Part shown: positions 18,901-27,500 of the stretch, piece by piece
How the letters are laid out: the number at the start of each line of letters is the position of its first letter
How positions within the stretch are numbered: the first letter of the stretch is position 1
Notes under the pieces: generated by a model
The model's input: only the letters and a program-made list of their open reading frames with translations
What the model was told of the DNA's origin: nothing
Databases searched by the model: none
Made by a program: the position numbers and the translations under genes
Assembly: GCA_963814875.1 (NCBI GenBank)
Contig: CAWFFJ010000027.1
Span: 123,681-187,680, forward strand
From: CAVSIS01 sp963814875
GTDB taxonomy: Bacteria; Acidobacteriota; Thermoanaerobaculia; Thermoanaerobaculales; Sulfomarinibacteraceae
Direction: 5' to 3'
Length of the DNA: 64,000 nucleotides

Positions 18901-20072
18901 AACCCGAGCAGATCAAAGGCTACCTGTTCGACATCACCGAGCGGCGGGCCCTCGAGGAGCAGCTCCGCCAGGCCCAGAAGATGGAGGCCGTCGGCCGACT
19001 CGCCGGCGGCGTGGCGCACGACTTCAACAACCTCCTCCAGGCCCTCCTGAGCCAGGCTCAGCTGGTGCGAGCGTTCCGGTTGCAGCCCGACCGTCTGCAG
19101 ACGGTGGCGGACGAGCTCGAGCAGCACGTCCATCGCGGGGCAGCTCTGACGCGTCAGCTCCTGCTGTTCTCCCGTCGCGAGACCTCCCAGCGGCACCTGG
19201 TCGACCTCAACGTGATCGTGCGTGGCCAGTCAGACATGCTCAGGCGCCTGGTGCGGGAGAACATCGTTTTCAGCGTCGAGCTGTCGCCGGAGCCGCTCCC
19301 GGTCGAGGCCGACACCGGCCAAATCGAGCAGGTCCTGATGAACCTCGTGGTCAACGCGTCCGACGTCCTCGCGGACGGCGGCGAGGTGAGCATCCGGTCG
19401 GGACGGGGCCCCGACGGGACGGTGTGGGCGAGCGTCGCCGACGACGGTCCGGGCGTGCCGGAGGCGATCCGCGACCGGATCTTCGAGCCCTTCTTCACCA
19501 CCAAACCCGCCGACCGGGGCACGGGGCTCGGTCTGTCCGTGGTCCACGGCATCGCCACCCAGCACGGCGGGAGCATCACGGTCGGCGATCGGGAGGGCGG
19601 CGGCACCGTCTTCACCGTCACCCTGCCGATGGTGGGTTCGGGCGCGCACGAGCAGGTCCTGGAGCTGGCTCCCGCGGGTGTGGCCGTCGCGCGCGGGCGG
19701 GGGGAGCGCGTGCTGGTCGTCGAGGACGAGGCGGGGGCGCGCATGGCGCTCGCGGAGCTGATCGGCGCCCTGGGCTTCCAGGTGCACGCGGTCGGGGATG
19801 CCGAAGAGGCCCTCGGCGTGCCGAACGAGCCCGAATTCGATCTTCTCCTCACCGATCTCATGCTTCCCGGAATGGCCGGGACCGAGCTCTCGGCGTCTCT
19901 GCGCAGCCGTTGGCCCGGTCTGCAGGTGATCCTGATGTCGGGCTACACCGAGGACGAGGTTGTCAACCGCGATGTCAGTGCTGGCGACGTCCGCTTCCTC
20001 CAGAAGCCCTTCGACATGGCGACCCTGGCGCACGAGCTGCGCGCCGCGCTCGACGCGCGCTCCGAAAGCTGA
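15924..20072 (+). CDS. Large hybrid sensor histidine kinase (REC-PAS-GAF-PAS-GAF-PAS-PAS-HisKA-HATPase-REC)
   Basis: 1,382 residues, no membrane segment. The start is TTG 15924, preceded by GAGGGGGG; the frame upstream lies inside the previous gene. Order: receiver at 4-120 (LILEDRPADAE, VLSDFSLPSFD), a PAS with a Cys-rich insert (GCRSGDECAACPL) at about 150-275, GAF at about 300-440, PAS at 455-575, GAF at 590-735, two PAS at 750-990, HisKA with the acceptor His near 1032 (GGVAHDFNNLLQALLS), HATPase_c (DDGPGVP, GTGLGLSVV) and a terminal receiver from about 1262 (LVVEDEAG, LLLTDLMLPG, FLQKPFD). It sits 14 bases behind the Rcp1-like gene. The two receivers suggest a phosphorelay hub; the ligand is unknown. 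Confidence 0.9.
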   Translation: MAQPLRALILEDRPADAELMVAELRRHGFDTQWTRVDTEKDFVAALDEGLDVVLSDFSLPSFDALRAIAHVNRRALTVPVIVISGTMGEETAAQCMREGAVDYLLKDRLGRLGSAVERAIERRRLEGERQQIEKALIQSQSELATVFDSAPVAMVILDSERRIVRANRAASLLAGRPAGDAFGRLPGDAFGCVIALDDPTGCRSGDECAACPLRTVVTDTLEHRAAHHAVECTLPFAGREAGATLTMLVSTSPIETSMGTLVVVALEDITDRKRAEDRERKLNRLLGTIREINQLIVREKSRTWMLAETCRITVEQGQFAMIWIGEADHDTGEVRPLAAAGDEAGYLAEAAIRCDDSALGRGPVGTSIRERRTVVIDDIIADTSMTPWREAAGPRGYRSLVSLPLVVNERLFGVIAVYAADVGAFDAEIVSLLEELAEDVGFAVGALETAEERERAELALHESEERHRQLFEAESDAILMIDNATGAILEANTAAEALYGYTRDEILSLRNHDLSAEPEDTRRVTTGPPIQPDQVIRVPLRRHRRKDGTELPVEITGRYFIWKGRPVHVAAVRDISERRRAEEALRRDLEVRAALNAISRIVISDEIRVPEVAAAILEHARRLTSSEHGFVSEIDLASGDSVCHTLTEMLAGACGVTVEDRRIVLPRSPDGTYAGLWGHVLNTREAFFTNHALSHPVVNGTPAGHVPLERYLAVPVVSGAELLGMIALANSDRDYGPEDLDVVGRLADYYGVAIQRARWEDALQESEERYRTLFEQAPTGIYRSTPDGRILAANPALVRMLGYDSFEELAAIDLTREGYANPESRQAFRERVDAESIVTGFESEWRTRGGRTVFVRENARAIRNDSGAVACYEGTVEDVSEWRRSDEALKASEERYRSFFEEDLTADFMTTLDGRLVDCNPAYVKLFGFRDRAVAMATSVLGLYPRPEGRESLIGLLERRGRLENHEIELRRHDGVPLHVIANLGLMRGEQGQPEQIKGYLFDITERRALEEQLRQAQKMEAVGRLAGGVAHDFNNLLQALLSQAQLVRAFRLQPDRLQTVADELEQHVHRGAALTRQLLLFSRRETSQRHLVDLNVIVRGQSDMLRRLVRENIVFSVELSPEPLPVEADTGQIEQVLMNLVVNASDVLADGGEVSIRSGRGPDGTVWASVADDGPGVPEAIRDRIFEPFFTTKPADRGTGLGLSVVHGIATQHGGSITVGDREGGGTVFTVTLPMVGSGAHEQVLELAPAGVAVARGRGERVLVVEDEAGARMALAELIGALGFQVHAVGDAEEALGVPNEPEFDLLLTDLMLPGMAGTELSASLRSRWPGLQVILMSGYTEDEVVNRDVSAGDVRFLQKPFDMATLAHELRAALDARSES

Positions 20073-20099
20073 GCCCGAGTCAGCTTGGCGCTGCGGACC

Positions 20100-20277
20100 G
20101 GGCGGAGGCGAGCTCCGCCCCTACGAGAACACGACGGCAAGTCCTGGTGCGCCGACATTGCGCGAATGCTCCGTCGTAGGGGCGCAGCTTGTCTGCGCCC
20201 GTGGTGAACTTGGCGCACTGAGCCAGGAGGCACTCTTCGGTCACAAGGCGGGCGGAGGCAAGCTCTGCGCCTACGAG
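20100..20277. repeat. Three stem-loop units of the GGGCGGAG..CTCCGCCCCTACGA family
   Basis: Units lie at 20100-20127 (GGGCGGAGGCGAGCTCCGCC then CCTACGA), 20175-20201 (reverse orientation, CGTAGGGGCGCAGCTTGTCT then GCGCCC) and 20250-20277 (GGGCGGAGGCAAGCTCTGCG then CCTACGAG). They match the pair at 2650-2719. They fill most of the spacer between the hybrid kinase and the lipoprotein gene. Confidence 0.65.
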
Positions 20278-20366
20278 GTCATGGCGACGCCCTCGCGCCA
20301 GGTCTCCCGACAGACACGTTCGAAGTGGCGAGATCGTTCGGGATACACTCGCCAGCGGAGGCTCCT

Positions 20367-20951
20367 ATGCACCCGTGTCGCAGTGGCTTCGTGTCGGTGG
20401 TCGTGTTGGTCGCCCTGGCGGCTGGCGGATGCTCGTCGGTGACCCTCACCCAGCCGCTGCCCGCGAACGGCAGCGCTGACGACCGCGTACGGTTGGAGGG
20501 GAGTTGGACCTCCGGCGGCGAGGTCCTCTTCATCAGGTTCACCGACGACGGCATCGGCAAGCTCGCGGGCGTCGACTGGAAGGAAGGCAGGTTCGTCCTC
20601 GCCGAGGCCGAGATTGTCGTCAGTCGGGCTGGTGACCGTGGTTTCTTGAGCTTCAGGTCGCGCGGCACGAATGGCTGGGACCAGGAGTACTTCCTGGTGG
20701 AGTATCACTTCACGAGCGACGGCGACCTGGTCATTTGGGAGCCGGACCCGGAGGCGTTCGCGGCGGCCGTCGACAAAGGCCTCCTCGCGGGCATCGTGGA
20801 ACGGGGCGAGCACACCGTGAATGTCACCCTCACCGGTGCGCCCGAGAAAATGGTGGCGTTGATCGGCGATCCGGCCAACCGGGACCTCTTCGATCCGAGG
20901 CGCCCGACCGTCGTGACCAGGTTGGTGATCGCCTCGGCGGAAACGCCATAG
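20367..20951 (+). CDS. Predicted lipoprotein of unknown function
   Basis: 194 residues. The start at ATG 20367 has GGAGG six bases upstream. Residues 1-22 form a lipoprotein signal ending in the lipobox LAAGGC (Cys22), so it is probably membrane-anchored outside the cytoplasm. The mature part reads as a small beta-rich domain: LEGSWTSGGEVLFIRFTDDG and WDQEYFLVEYHFTSDG. I do not recognise the family. It ends 21 bases from the convergent cupin gene. Confidence 0.75.
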   Translation: MHPCRSGFVSVVVLVALAAGGCSSVTLTQPLPANGSADDRVRLEGSWTSGGEVLFIRFTDDGIGKLAGVDWKEGRFVLAEAEIVVSRAGDRGFLSFRSRGTNGWDQEYFLVEYHFTSDGDLVIWEPDPEAFAAAVDKGLLAGIVERGEHTVNVTLTGAPEKMVALIGDPANRDLFDPRRPTVVTRLVIASAETP

Positions 20952-20972
20952 GTGCCTGGCCGACCGCCCGGA

Positions 20973-21362
20973 TCACATGCCCTTGATCTTCTCAACCATG
21001 TGATTGAGGACGTGGGTGTGCTCGCGCTGCGGACTGAACATGATGATCTCGGCGTCCTCGGAGACCTTGACGTTGTGGCCGTTGGGCCAGTAGAACAGGT
21101 CGTTGGCACGCACCGTCTCCTGCTTGCCGGCGGCATCGACCGTGGTCAATACGCCCTTGAGGACGAAGCCCCAGTGCGGGCACTGGCAGAGGTTGCCCTC
21201 GAGTCCCTGGAAGAGGGGAGTGGTATCCACACCTGCTGCGAGCGAGAAGTACTCGCCGCTGATCTTGCCGAGGCCGGTCGCATCTCCGAAGTCCAGCCGT
21301 TGCCGGAGCACGGCGCCCGGGATCTCGATCTTCACGTCCACGTCGTCCTTGGCAATACGCAC
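20973..21362 (-). CDS. Small cupin-fold protein
   Basis: 129 residues. The start is GTG 21362, with AGAGGGG six bases upstream. Cupin features: CPHWGFVLKGVLTTVD (motif 1 region, with only one clear His) and NDLFYWPNGHNVKVSED (motif 2 region), then EIIMFSPQREHTH. It is probably a single-barrel cytosolic protein with a metal or small-ligand site. Function is unknown. It is transcribed away from the YiiX-like gene; the 120-base spacer between them holds an AT-rich stretch around 21375-21405 that may carry promoters for both. Confidence 0.75.
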   Translation of the reverse strand: MRIAKDDVDVKIEIPGAVLRQRLDFGDATGLGKISGEYFSLAAGVDTTPLFQGLEGNLCQCPHWGFVLKGVLTTVDAAGKQETVRANDLFYWPNGHNVKVSEDAEIIMFSPQREHTHVLNHMVEKIKGM

Positions 21363-21483
21363 GAATATCCCCTCTCTATGTAGATAACGAGATTCACTAT
21401 TATGAATTCAGATCGATCTGTCAAACGCCCCGAACCGGAACGTGGACGCACGCCGTGCCACAATCTGACTCGAGGTGTTGACG

Positions 21484-22977
21484 ATGGTCCTGCTTCGGAG
21501 GTGGCCCCGGCTGCTGCTGCTCGTGGTCGCCGGCGGGCTGCTGGTGCTGTTGCTGTGGCCTGTCTCAGCGCCGGCCGTATCGCCGCCTCCTGCAGGCGTG
21601 CGTCCGTTCGTGTGGGACCGGGACGCCCTGTGGTCGCGCCTCGAGGCAAGCTTCACGAGCGCCCGGGAGGTGGGTTGCGACGTCGTTCGCGGTCGTGCCG
21701 AGGGGCTCCTCGCCGACCTCGACGGTACCCTCGACGAGGTCGCGCGAACCCGTCCCGAGCCCGGAGCGCCGAGCCTCGGCCGCCTGCTCGACGGCGCCTT
21801 CGAGCTCGGCCCGCTCGCGGCGGCGTGTCCGGACCTCTTCCCGGCCTGCCTGGAGCGGGTCTCGCGGCTTCGCGCCGAGGTCAAGGACCTTTCGACAGAG
21901 TGGGACATGGCGTCGCCGACCACTCGAGAGGCGCTCTACACGCTGCTCTACGGCAGCCGCGCGGCGCTCGAGGAGGTCATGCTGCAGCTCCCGCCAGAGG
22001 ACGTCCCGGCCCTTGTCCGCGGGGTCGACGAGCCGTCGGCGACCCCGGCAGCGGAGCTGCTCGGCGTCGAGGTGCACTCCGGTGACGTGCTGGTGTCGCG
22101 CGGCGGTGCGCCCACGTCGGCTCTGATCGCGCGCGGCAATGACTTCCCCGGCAACTTCTCCCACGTCGCACTGCTGTTCGTGGACCCAGCGACCCACGAG
22201 CCCAGTGTGGTCGAAGCGCACATCGAGCGCGGGGTGGTGGTGTCATCGATCGACGACTACCTGGCGGACACCAAGCTGCGCGTGATGGTGTTGCGGCCGC
22301 GGGCGGACCTCCCGGCTCTCCGGGCCCATCCGATGCTGCCGCACCGCGCGGCCTCGACCGCCCTCGCGGCCGCCACTGCTGGGCACATCCCCTACGACTT
22401 CGCGATGGACTTCACGGACCACTCCAGGCAGTTCTGTTCGGAGGTCGCTTCGGCAGCCTATGAAAGCGTCGGCGTCCGTCTGTGGATGGGCCTGTCGACC
22501 CTCTCGTCTCCCGGCCTGCGCCGCTGGCTGGCGGAATTCGGTGTGCGTCACTTCACGACCCAGGAGCCGTCCGACCTCGAGTACGACCCCCAGCTCGCCG
22601 TGGTCGCCGAGTGGCGCGATCGCGAGACCCTCTACCGGGACCACCTCGACAACGCGGTGACGGAGGTCATGCTGGAGGGCGCCGAACATGGCGACCGCCT
22701 CGCCTGTCCGTGGTATCTCGTGTCGGCCGCCCGGGTCGTCAAGGTCTGGAGCGCCGCCTGCAGCCTGGTTGGCGCAGTCGGCCCAGTGCCCGAGGGCATG
22801 TCGCCGGCCGCGGCGGTTCGCAACCGGTCCTACAGCGCCCGCCACCGCGCCATTGGCGAGCGTCTGGTGACGCGAGCGGCGGAGTTCAAGGCGACGCACG
22901 GGTACCGACCTCCGTACTGGGAGCTGGTGCGCCTTGCGCGGGAGGCTGCCGACGGTACCCGCAACCCGACGCCGTGA
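21484..22977 (+). CDS. YiiX/YebB-like NlpC/P60-fold hydrolase with N-terminal membrane anchor
   Basis: 497 residues. The start is ATG 21484, seven bases after GAGGTG. A hydrophobic helix at 7-29 anchors or exports the protein. Residues 45-190 are helical. From 200 the permuted papain-like fold of the YiiX family appears: GDVLVSRGGAPTSALIARG, FSHVALLF with His227, VVEAHIERGVVV and RQFCSEVASAAY with Cys318. The Cys/His pair suggests an amidase or lipid/acyl hydrolase of the envelope. The last 150 residues are helical. The stop codon lies at the start of a GAGACGCGA-type repeat (22972-22995). Confidence 0.8.
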   Translation: MVLLRRWPRLLLLVVAGGLLVLLLWPVSAPAVSPPPAGVRPFVWDRDALWSRLEASFTSAREVGCDVVRGRAEGLLADLDGTLDEVARTRPEPGAPSLGRLLDGAFELGPLAAACPDLFPACLERVSRLRAEVKDLSTEWDMASPTTREALYTLLYGSRAALEEVMLQLPPEDVPALVRGVDEPSATPAAELLGVEVHSGDVLVSRGGAPTSALIARGNDFPGNFSHVALLFVDPATHEPSVVEAHIERGVVVSSIDDYLADTKLRVMVLRPRADLPALRAHPMLPHRAASTALAAATAGHIPYDFAMDFTDHSRQFCSEVASAAYESVGVRLWMGLSTLSSPGLRRWLAEFGVRHFTTQEPSDLEYDPQLAVVAEWRDRETLYRDHLDNAVTEVMLEGAEHGDRLACPWYLVSAARVVKVWSAACSLVGAVGPVPEGMSPAAAVRNRSYSARHRAIGERLVTRAAEFKATHGYRPPYWELVRLAREAADGTRNPTP

Positions 22978-23385
22978 GACGCGAAACGCGAGACGTCGCG
23001 AGCTTTGGGCAGTCGAGCGCGCGCGAGAGTTTGAACCGCCAAGAGCGCGAAGGACGCGAAGGGTCGGACCAGAGGCTCACCAGGGTGCAGCACAGTCACC
23101 GTGGCCCGGACCGCGGGAGTGTGCTTCAGCACCACGCGCACCGCAGGGGCATCAGCTCCTGGTTATTCTCTTTGCGATCTTCGCGGTCTTCGCGGTTCAG
23201 ATTTCCGGCTCCTTGCCCTCTGCGTGTTTCCCTGCGGCATCGGGCGTCTGAATTCGGGGGGCGGGCGGCGGGCAGCCGGCGGCGGGGTTGGGTTCGGCAT
23301 TCGGGCCGGCGGCGCTCCGACGTCCCGACCCCGGCTTCTCGCGGCCTGCGGCCCGCAGCCTGATCCCGGACCCGTACGCTGGGGC
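22972..23385. repeat. Spacer made of three dispersed repeat types
   Basis: 22972-22995 (CCGTGAGACGCGAAACGCGA then GACG) recurs at 42515-42548. 23030-23062 (GAACCGCCAAGAGCGCGAAG then GACGCGAA) faces an inverted partner at 23166-23198 across about 100 bases. 23250-23380 is a GC-rich segment whose reverse complement recurs at about 48711-48845 with few differences. No gene is supported between 22978 and 23449. Confidence 0.65.
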
Positions 23386-23449
23386 GGGAGCGGCACGTGG
23401 AGTCCCGGGTAGAATCGGTCCAGACGGTCTCGGTCCGGCTGGAGGGGCG

Positions 23450-24424
23450 ATGGAGAAGAACGTACCGATTTTCGTGGCCGGCCACACCGGGCTGGTCGGC
23501 TCCGCGGTCCTCCGACGTCTGGCCCAAGAGGGCTTCACGAAAATGCTGACGGCGACCCGGGAGCAGCTCGACCTCAGGGACCAGGCCGCGGTCAACTACT
23601 GGTTCCGGGCCAACCGGCCCGAGTACGTGTTCCTGGTCGCCGGCACCGTCGGCGGTATCCTCGCGAACTCGAGCCGCCCGGCGGAGTTTATCTACGACAA
23701 CCTGATGATCCACGCGACGGTCGTGCACGCGGCCCATCTGTACGCCGTGCGCCGGTTGCTGTATCTCGGCTCGTCGTGCATCTACCCGCGCAACTGTCCG
23801 CAGCCGATGAGTGAGGAGCACCTCCTGAGCGGTGCGCTCGAGCCGACCAATGAGCCCTACGCCATGGCCAAGATCGCCGGCATCAAGCTCTGCCAGGCCT
23901 ACCGGCGCCAGTACGGCTGCGACTTCATCTCGGCGATGCCCACCAACCTGTACGGGCCGAACGACAACTTCGACCTGTCGAGCTCGCACGTGCTGCCGGC
24001 TCTGATTCGCAAGTTCCACGACGCCAAGGCCGCCGGCCGCCGCGAGGTGGAGATCTGGGGCACCGGGTCGCCGCGACGGGAGTTCCTCCACGTCGACGAC
24101 CTCGCCGACGCGTGCCTGTTCCTGATGGACCACTACGGCGACGAGATTCACATCAACGTCGGGGTCGGCGAGGACATGTCGATCCGGGAGCTGGCGGAGC
24201 TGGTGCGCGACGTCGTGTATCCCGAGGCGCTGCTGGTGTTCGACTCCACCAAGCCCGACGGGACGCCGCGCAAGCTGCTCGACGTGACGCGGCTTCACGA
24301 GCTCGGCTGGCGACATCGGATCGAGCTCCGCGAGGGGATCGAGGCCACCTATCGGTGGTTCCTCGACCACCACGACAGCGCCCGCGGCGCGCGCGACGCC
24401 CAAATTGGGGCCGGCACGAGCTGA
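23450..24424 (+). CDS. fcl: GDP-L-fucose synthase
   Basis: 324 residues, the usual length for the family. The start at ATG 23450 has GGAGGGG upstream. It is an extended SDR enzyme: GHTGLVGSA binds NADP(H), GSSCIYPRNCPQP holds the family's conserved Ser and Cys, and Tyr137/Lys141 (YAMAKIAG) are the catalytic pair. TNLYGPNDNFD and GSPRREFLHVDD are typical of GDP-4-keto-6-deoxymannose epimerase/reductases. It completes GDP-fucose synthesis from GDP-mannose. The GMD dehydratase is not in the window, but a mannose-1-phosphate guanylyltransferase at 40475-41533 would feed the same route. Confidence 0.9.
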   Translation: MEKNVPIFVAGHTGLVGSAVLRRLAQEGFTKMLTATREQLDLRDQAAVNYWFRANRPEYVFLVAGTVGGILANSSRPAEFIYDNLMIHATVVHAAHLYAVRRLLYLGSSCIYPRNCPQPMSEEHLLSGALEPTNEPYAMAKIAGIKLCQAYRRQYGCDFISAMPTNLYGPNDNFDLSSSHVLPALIRKFHDAKAAGRREVEIWGTGSPRREFLHVDDLADACLFLMDHYGDEIHINVGVGEDMSIRELAELVRDVVYPEALLVFDSTKPDGTPRKLLDVTRLHELGWRHRIELREGIEATYRWFLDHHDSARGARDAQIGAGTS

Positions 24425-24563
24425 TCCTCGGCCGCAGCGCACCCTGTCGCATTTGCACACGTTCTTGTCGCGCGGGTGCATGCCGAGAGGCGTCGGGAAG
24501 CCGACATTCGAGCCACATCGTGCCAGCGGCGGGTCGTTCACCGCCGCGAAGAGGAGGATGGCA

Positions 24564-27500
24564 ATGTGGCGTTCGGTACTCCTGATGATCGCTCTTGCCC
24601 CGATCACTGTCCACGCTGCAGGACCCTGCCCCGAGCTGGTCGGGCGCTGGGCCTGGGGACCGGTCAAGGCGGTTGCCGCCGACATGACCCGGGTGGTCTT
24701 CGGCAGCGGCGGTGTCATCGCGGTCGCCGATCTGACCCGACCCGAGGTTCCGACGATCGTCGGGTCGACGACGATTCCCGGCGTCGCCTTCGAGATCGCG
24801 CTCTCGGGGGAGTCCGCCTACGTGGCGGCGTGGAACGGCGGACTGGTGGTGGTCGACCTCTCGTCGCCGTCCCATCCCCTGGTTGCCGGGCACTACGACA
24901 CGACCGGCTACGCGCGAGGAGTGACCGTTCGCGGCCACATCGCGTACGTGACGACCGACAGCGGCCTGCGGATCCTGAACGTCTCCGACCCGGGGCGCAT
25001 CACCGAGCTCGGCGCGATCGAGACCGAGGGGACGGCCTGGAAAGTGGCCGTCGAGGGGCCATTCGCGTTTGTCGCGGACGACTCCAAGGGGCTGCGGGTG
25101 ATCGACGTGCTCTCCCCGATGCGGCCAACCGAGATCGGCTGGATCGACACGCCCGGCCGCGCCCGGGGGGTCGCTGTCGTCGGCGACCTCGTGGTGGTCG
25201 CCGACACCCAGAGCATTCGGATGATCGACGTTTCGGACCCCACCGCACCCGTCGAGGTCGGCTCACTGCAGGCGTGGGTCGAGGACGTGGCCGTCGTCGG
25301 AAAATTCGCCTACCTCGCCGACTCGAGCGCGGGCCTGCGGACGGTGGACATCTCGAACCCGGCGAGCCCGACCGAGCTCGACTCGGCGTGGTGGCGGGGC
25401 GTCTCCAAAGATGTCGCAGTTCGGGGATCGATGGTGCTCGTCGCCGGCGAGTGGGGCGGGTTGGGCGTGTTCGACGCGACCGAGGCGTCCGATCTGCAGC
25501 AGCTCGGGATCCTCGCCACACCGTCGACCTCGAACGACGTGGTCGTGTCGGGCAGCCTGGCCTACGTGGCCAACAGCACCGAGGGCGTCCATGTGATCGA
25601 TGTCTCCTCGCCCGCCTCGCCCCGCGAGGTCGGCGCCCTTGACACCGGCAGCGCCGAAGCCGTCGCGCTGTCGGGATCCACTCTGTTCGTCGCCGCGGGC
25701 TCGTCCGGCGTATCCATCCTCGACGTCTCGGACCCCACCCATCCGACCGAGGTCGGGGTGTTCGACACACCGGACTCCGCCTTCGACGTCAAGGTTGCGG
25801 GAGGCTTCGCGTACGTGGCGAACTGTCGCGAGGGTCTGCGGGTGGTCGACGTGTCGACACTGTCGTCGCCGGTCGAGCGCGGCGTCTGGCCGTCCGGCGA
25901 GTGCGCCAGGCGGGTGACGGTGTCCGGGCGCTACGCCTACGTCACCGGCGACGATCTTGGTCTGCATGTCGTTGACATCCAGGACCCCGCGCACCCGACC
26001 GAAATCGGAGCGATCCCGGACTTGGGCTACACCTACACCTCCGTTGTCGTCGGGAGCCGAATGCTGGTCGCCACCGGCGGCGACGGGATCGCCGTGGTCG
26101 ACATCTCTACGCCGAATGCGCCGGCTCAGGTGGGATCCATCGACATCGAGGGCGACACCCAGGACATCGAGGTGTCCGGGAGCACGGCCTACGCCGTCAG
26201 CACGTGGGGCGGTCTCACGGTCCTCGACGTGACGGACCCGACGGCGGCCACCGTGCTCGGGATCTCCCACGAGCTGCCCGAGGTCAGAGGTGTCACGGCC
26301 TCGGGCGGACTGGTCTTCGCCACCGACTACATGTCCGGCCTCGGGGTGTTCTCCGCCGAGTCGTGCGGTGCGGCGCCGCCCTTGGCCGACTTCACCTTCT
26401 TCCCCTCGTGGCCGTCGGAGGGCGAGTCCATGACCTTCACCGACCTCTCGACGGGTTCCCCGACCAGCTGGCAGTGGCTGTTCTCCGACGGCGGGACCGG
26501 GACAGGCCGCCACCCGAACCACACCTTCGTAACCCCCGGCTTCGCCACCGCGACCCTCACGGCCGGGAACGGGTTCGGAAGCTCGACGGCGACCCGCGGG
26601 TTCGCCGTGCGGCCCATCGGACCGCCTCCTCCGGTGGCCGGATCAGCCGTCGGAGAGCTGACGATCGTGCCGGCCAGCGCCCACGTCGGCGGCGCGGAGG
26701 GTACCCACTGGGTCACCGACCTGGTGCTCCACAACATCGGCGACGTCGGCACGATGGCCGCGCTCTACCTCCTCCAGCCGGGCGCCGCCAACACAGTCGT
26801 CCCCGCGATCGAGGTCTGGGTTCCGGCGGGTCAGTCCGTGCTGCTCGCGGACGCGGTCCTGAGCCTCTTCCCCCTCGACTCGGCGTCCGGGGCGCTGCTG
26901 GTCGCGGCGGACGCACCCGTCCTCCAGGTGTCGTCGCGGACCTACAACCTGGTGTCGAGCGGGACCTTCGGGCAGTACATCCCCGGGTGGCCGCTCGCAG
27001 CAGCGAGCACCGATGCTCACACCTCGAGCCTGATCCAGCTGACCGAGAACTCCCGGTACCGGACCAACATAGGGTTCGTGAACCCGACCCCGAGCCGGCT
27101 CGACGTCGCCGTCGAGGTCCGCCGCGCCGACGGCACGTCGCTCGGGTCACAGGCCTACTCCGTGCCCCAGTTCGGTTTCCTCCAGGTCAACCGGATCCTG
27201 CGCGCGTTCGTGGGCAGCGACGTCGACGACGCGGTCGCCACGGTGTCGACGTCGACCCCGGGGGCGAGGTTCTTCACCTATGCCTCCTCGGTGGACAACG
27301 TCTCGGGCGACCCGATCTTCATCGCGCCGGTGAGGGCGGACACGGGCCCGATTTGGGTGCCGGCGGCTGCGCACGCCGAAGGCCTCAACGACACCGTGTG
27401 GCGCACGGATCTCGAGCTCGCCAATGCGGGGGCATCCCCGGTGACGGTCACCGTCGAGCTGATGCGCGCCGACCAGGACAACCGATCTCCGGCGTCCCAT

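Noticed and set aside
15993..19196. A 1,067-codon open frame on the minus strand opposite the hybrid kinase
   Set aside because: It is antisense to a protein with clear domains and has no recognisable motif. Such long shadows are expected from the strong GC codon bias and occur opposite most genes here.
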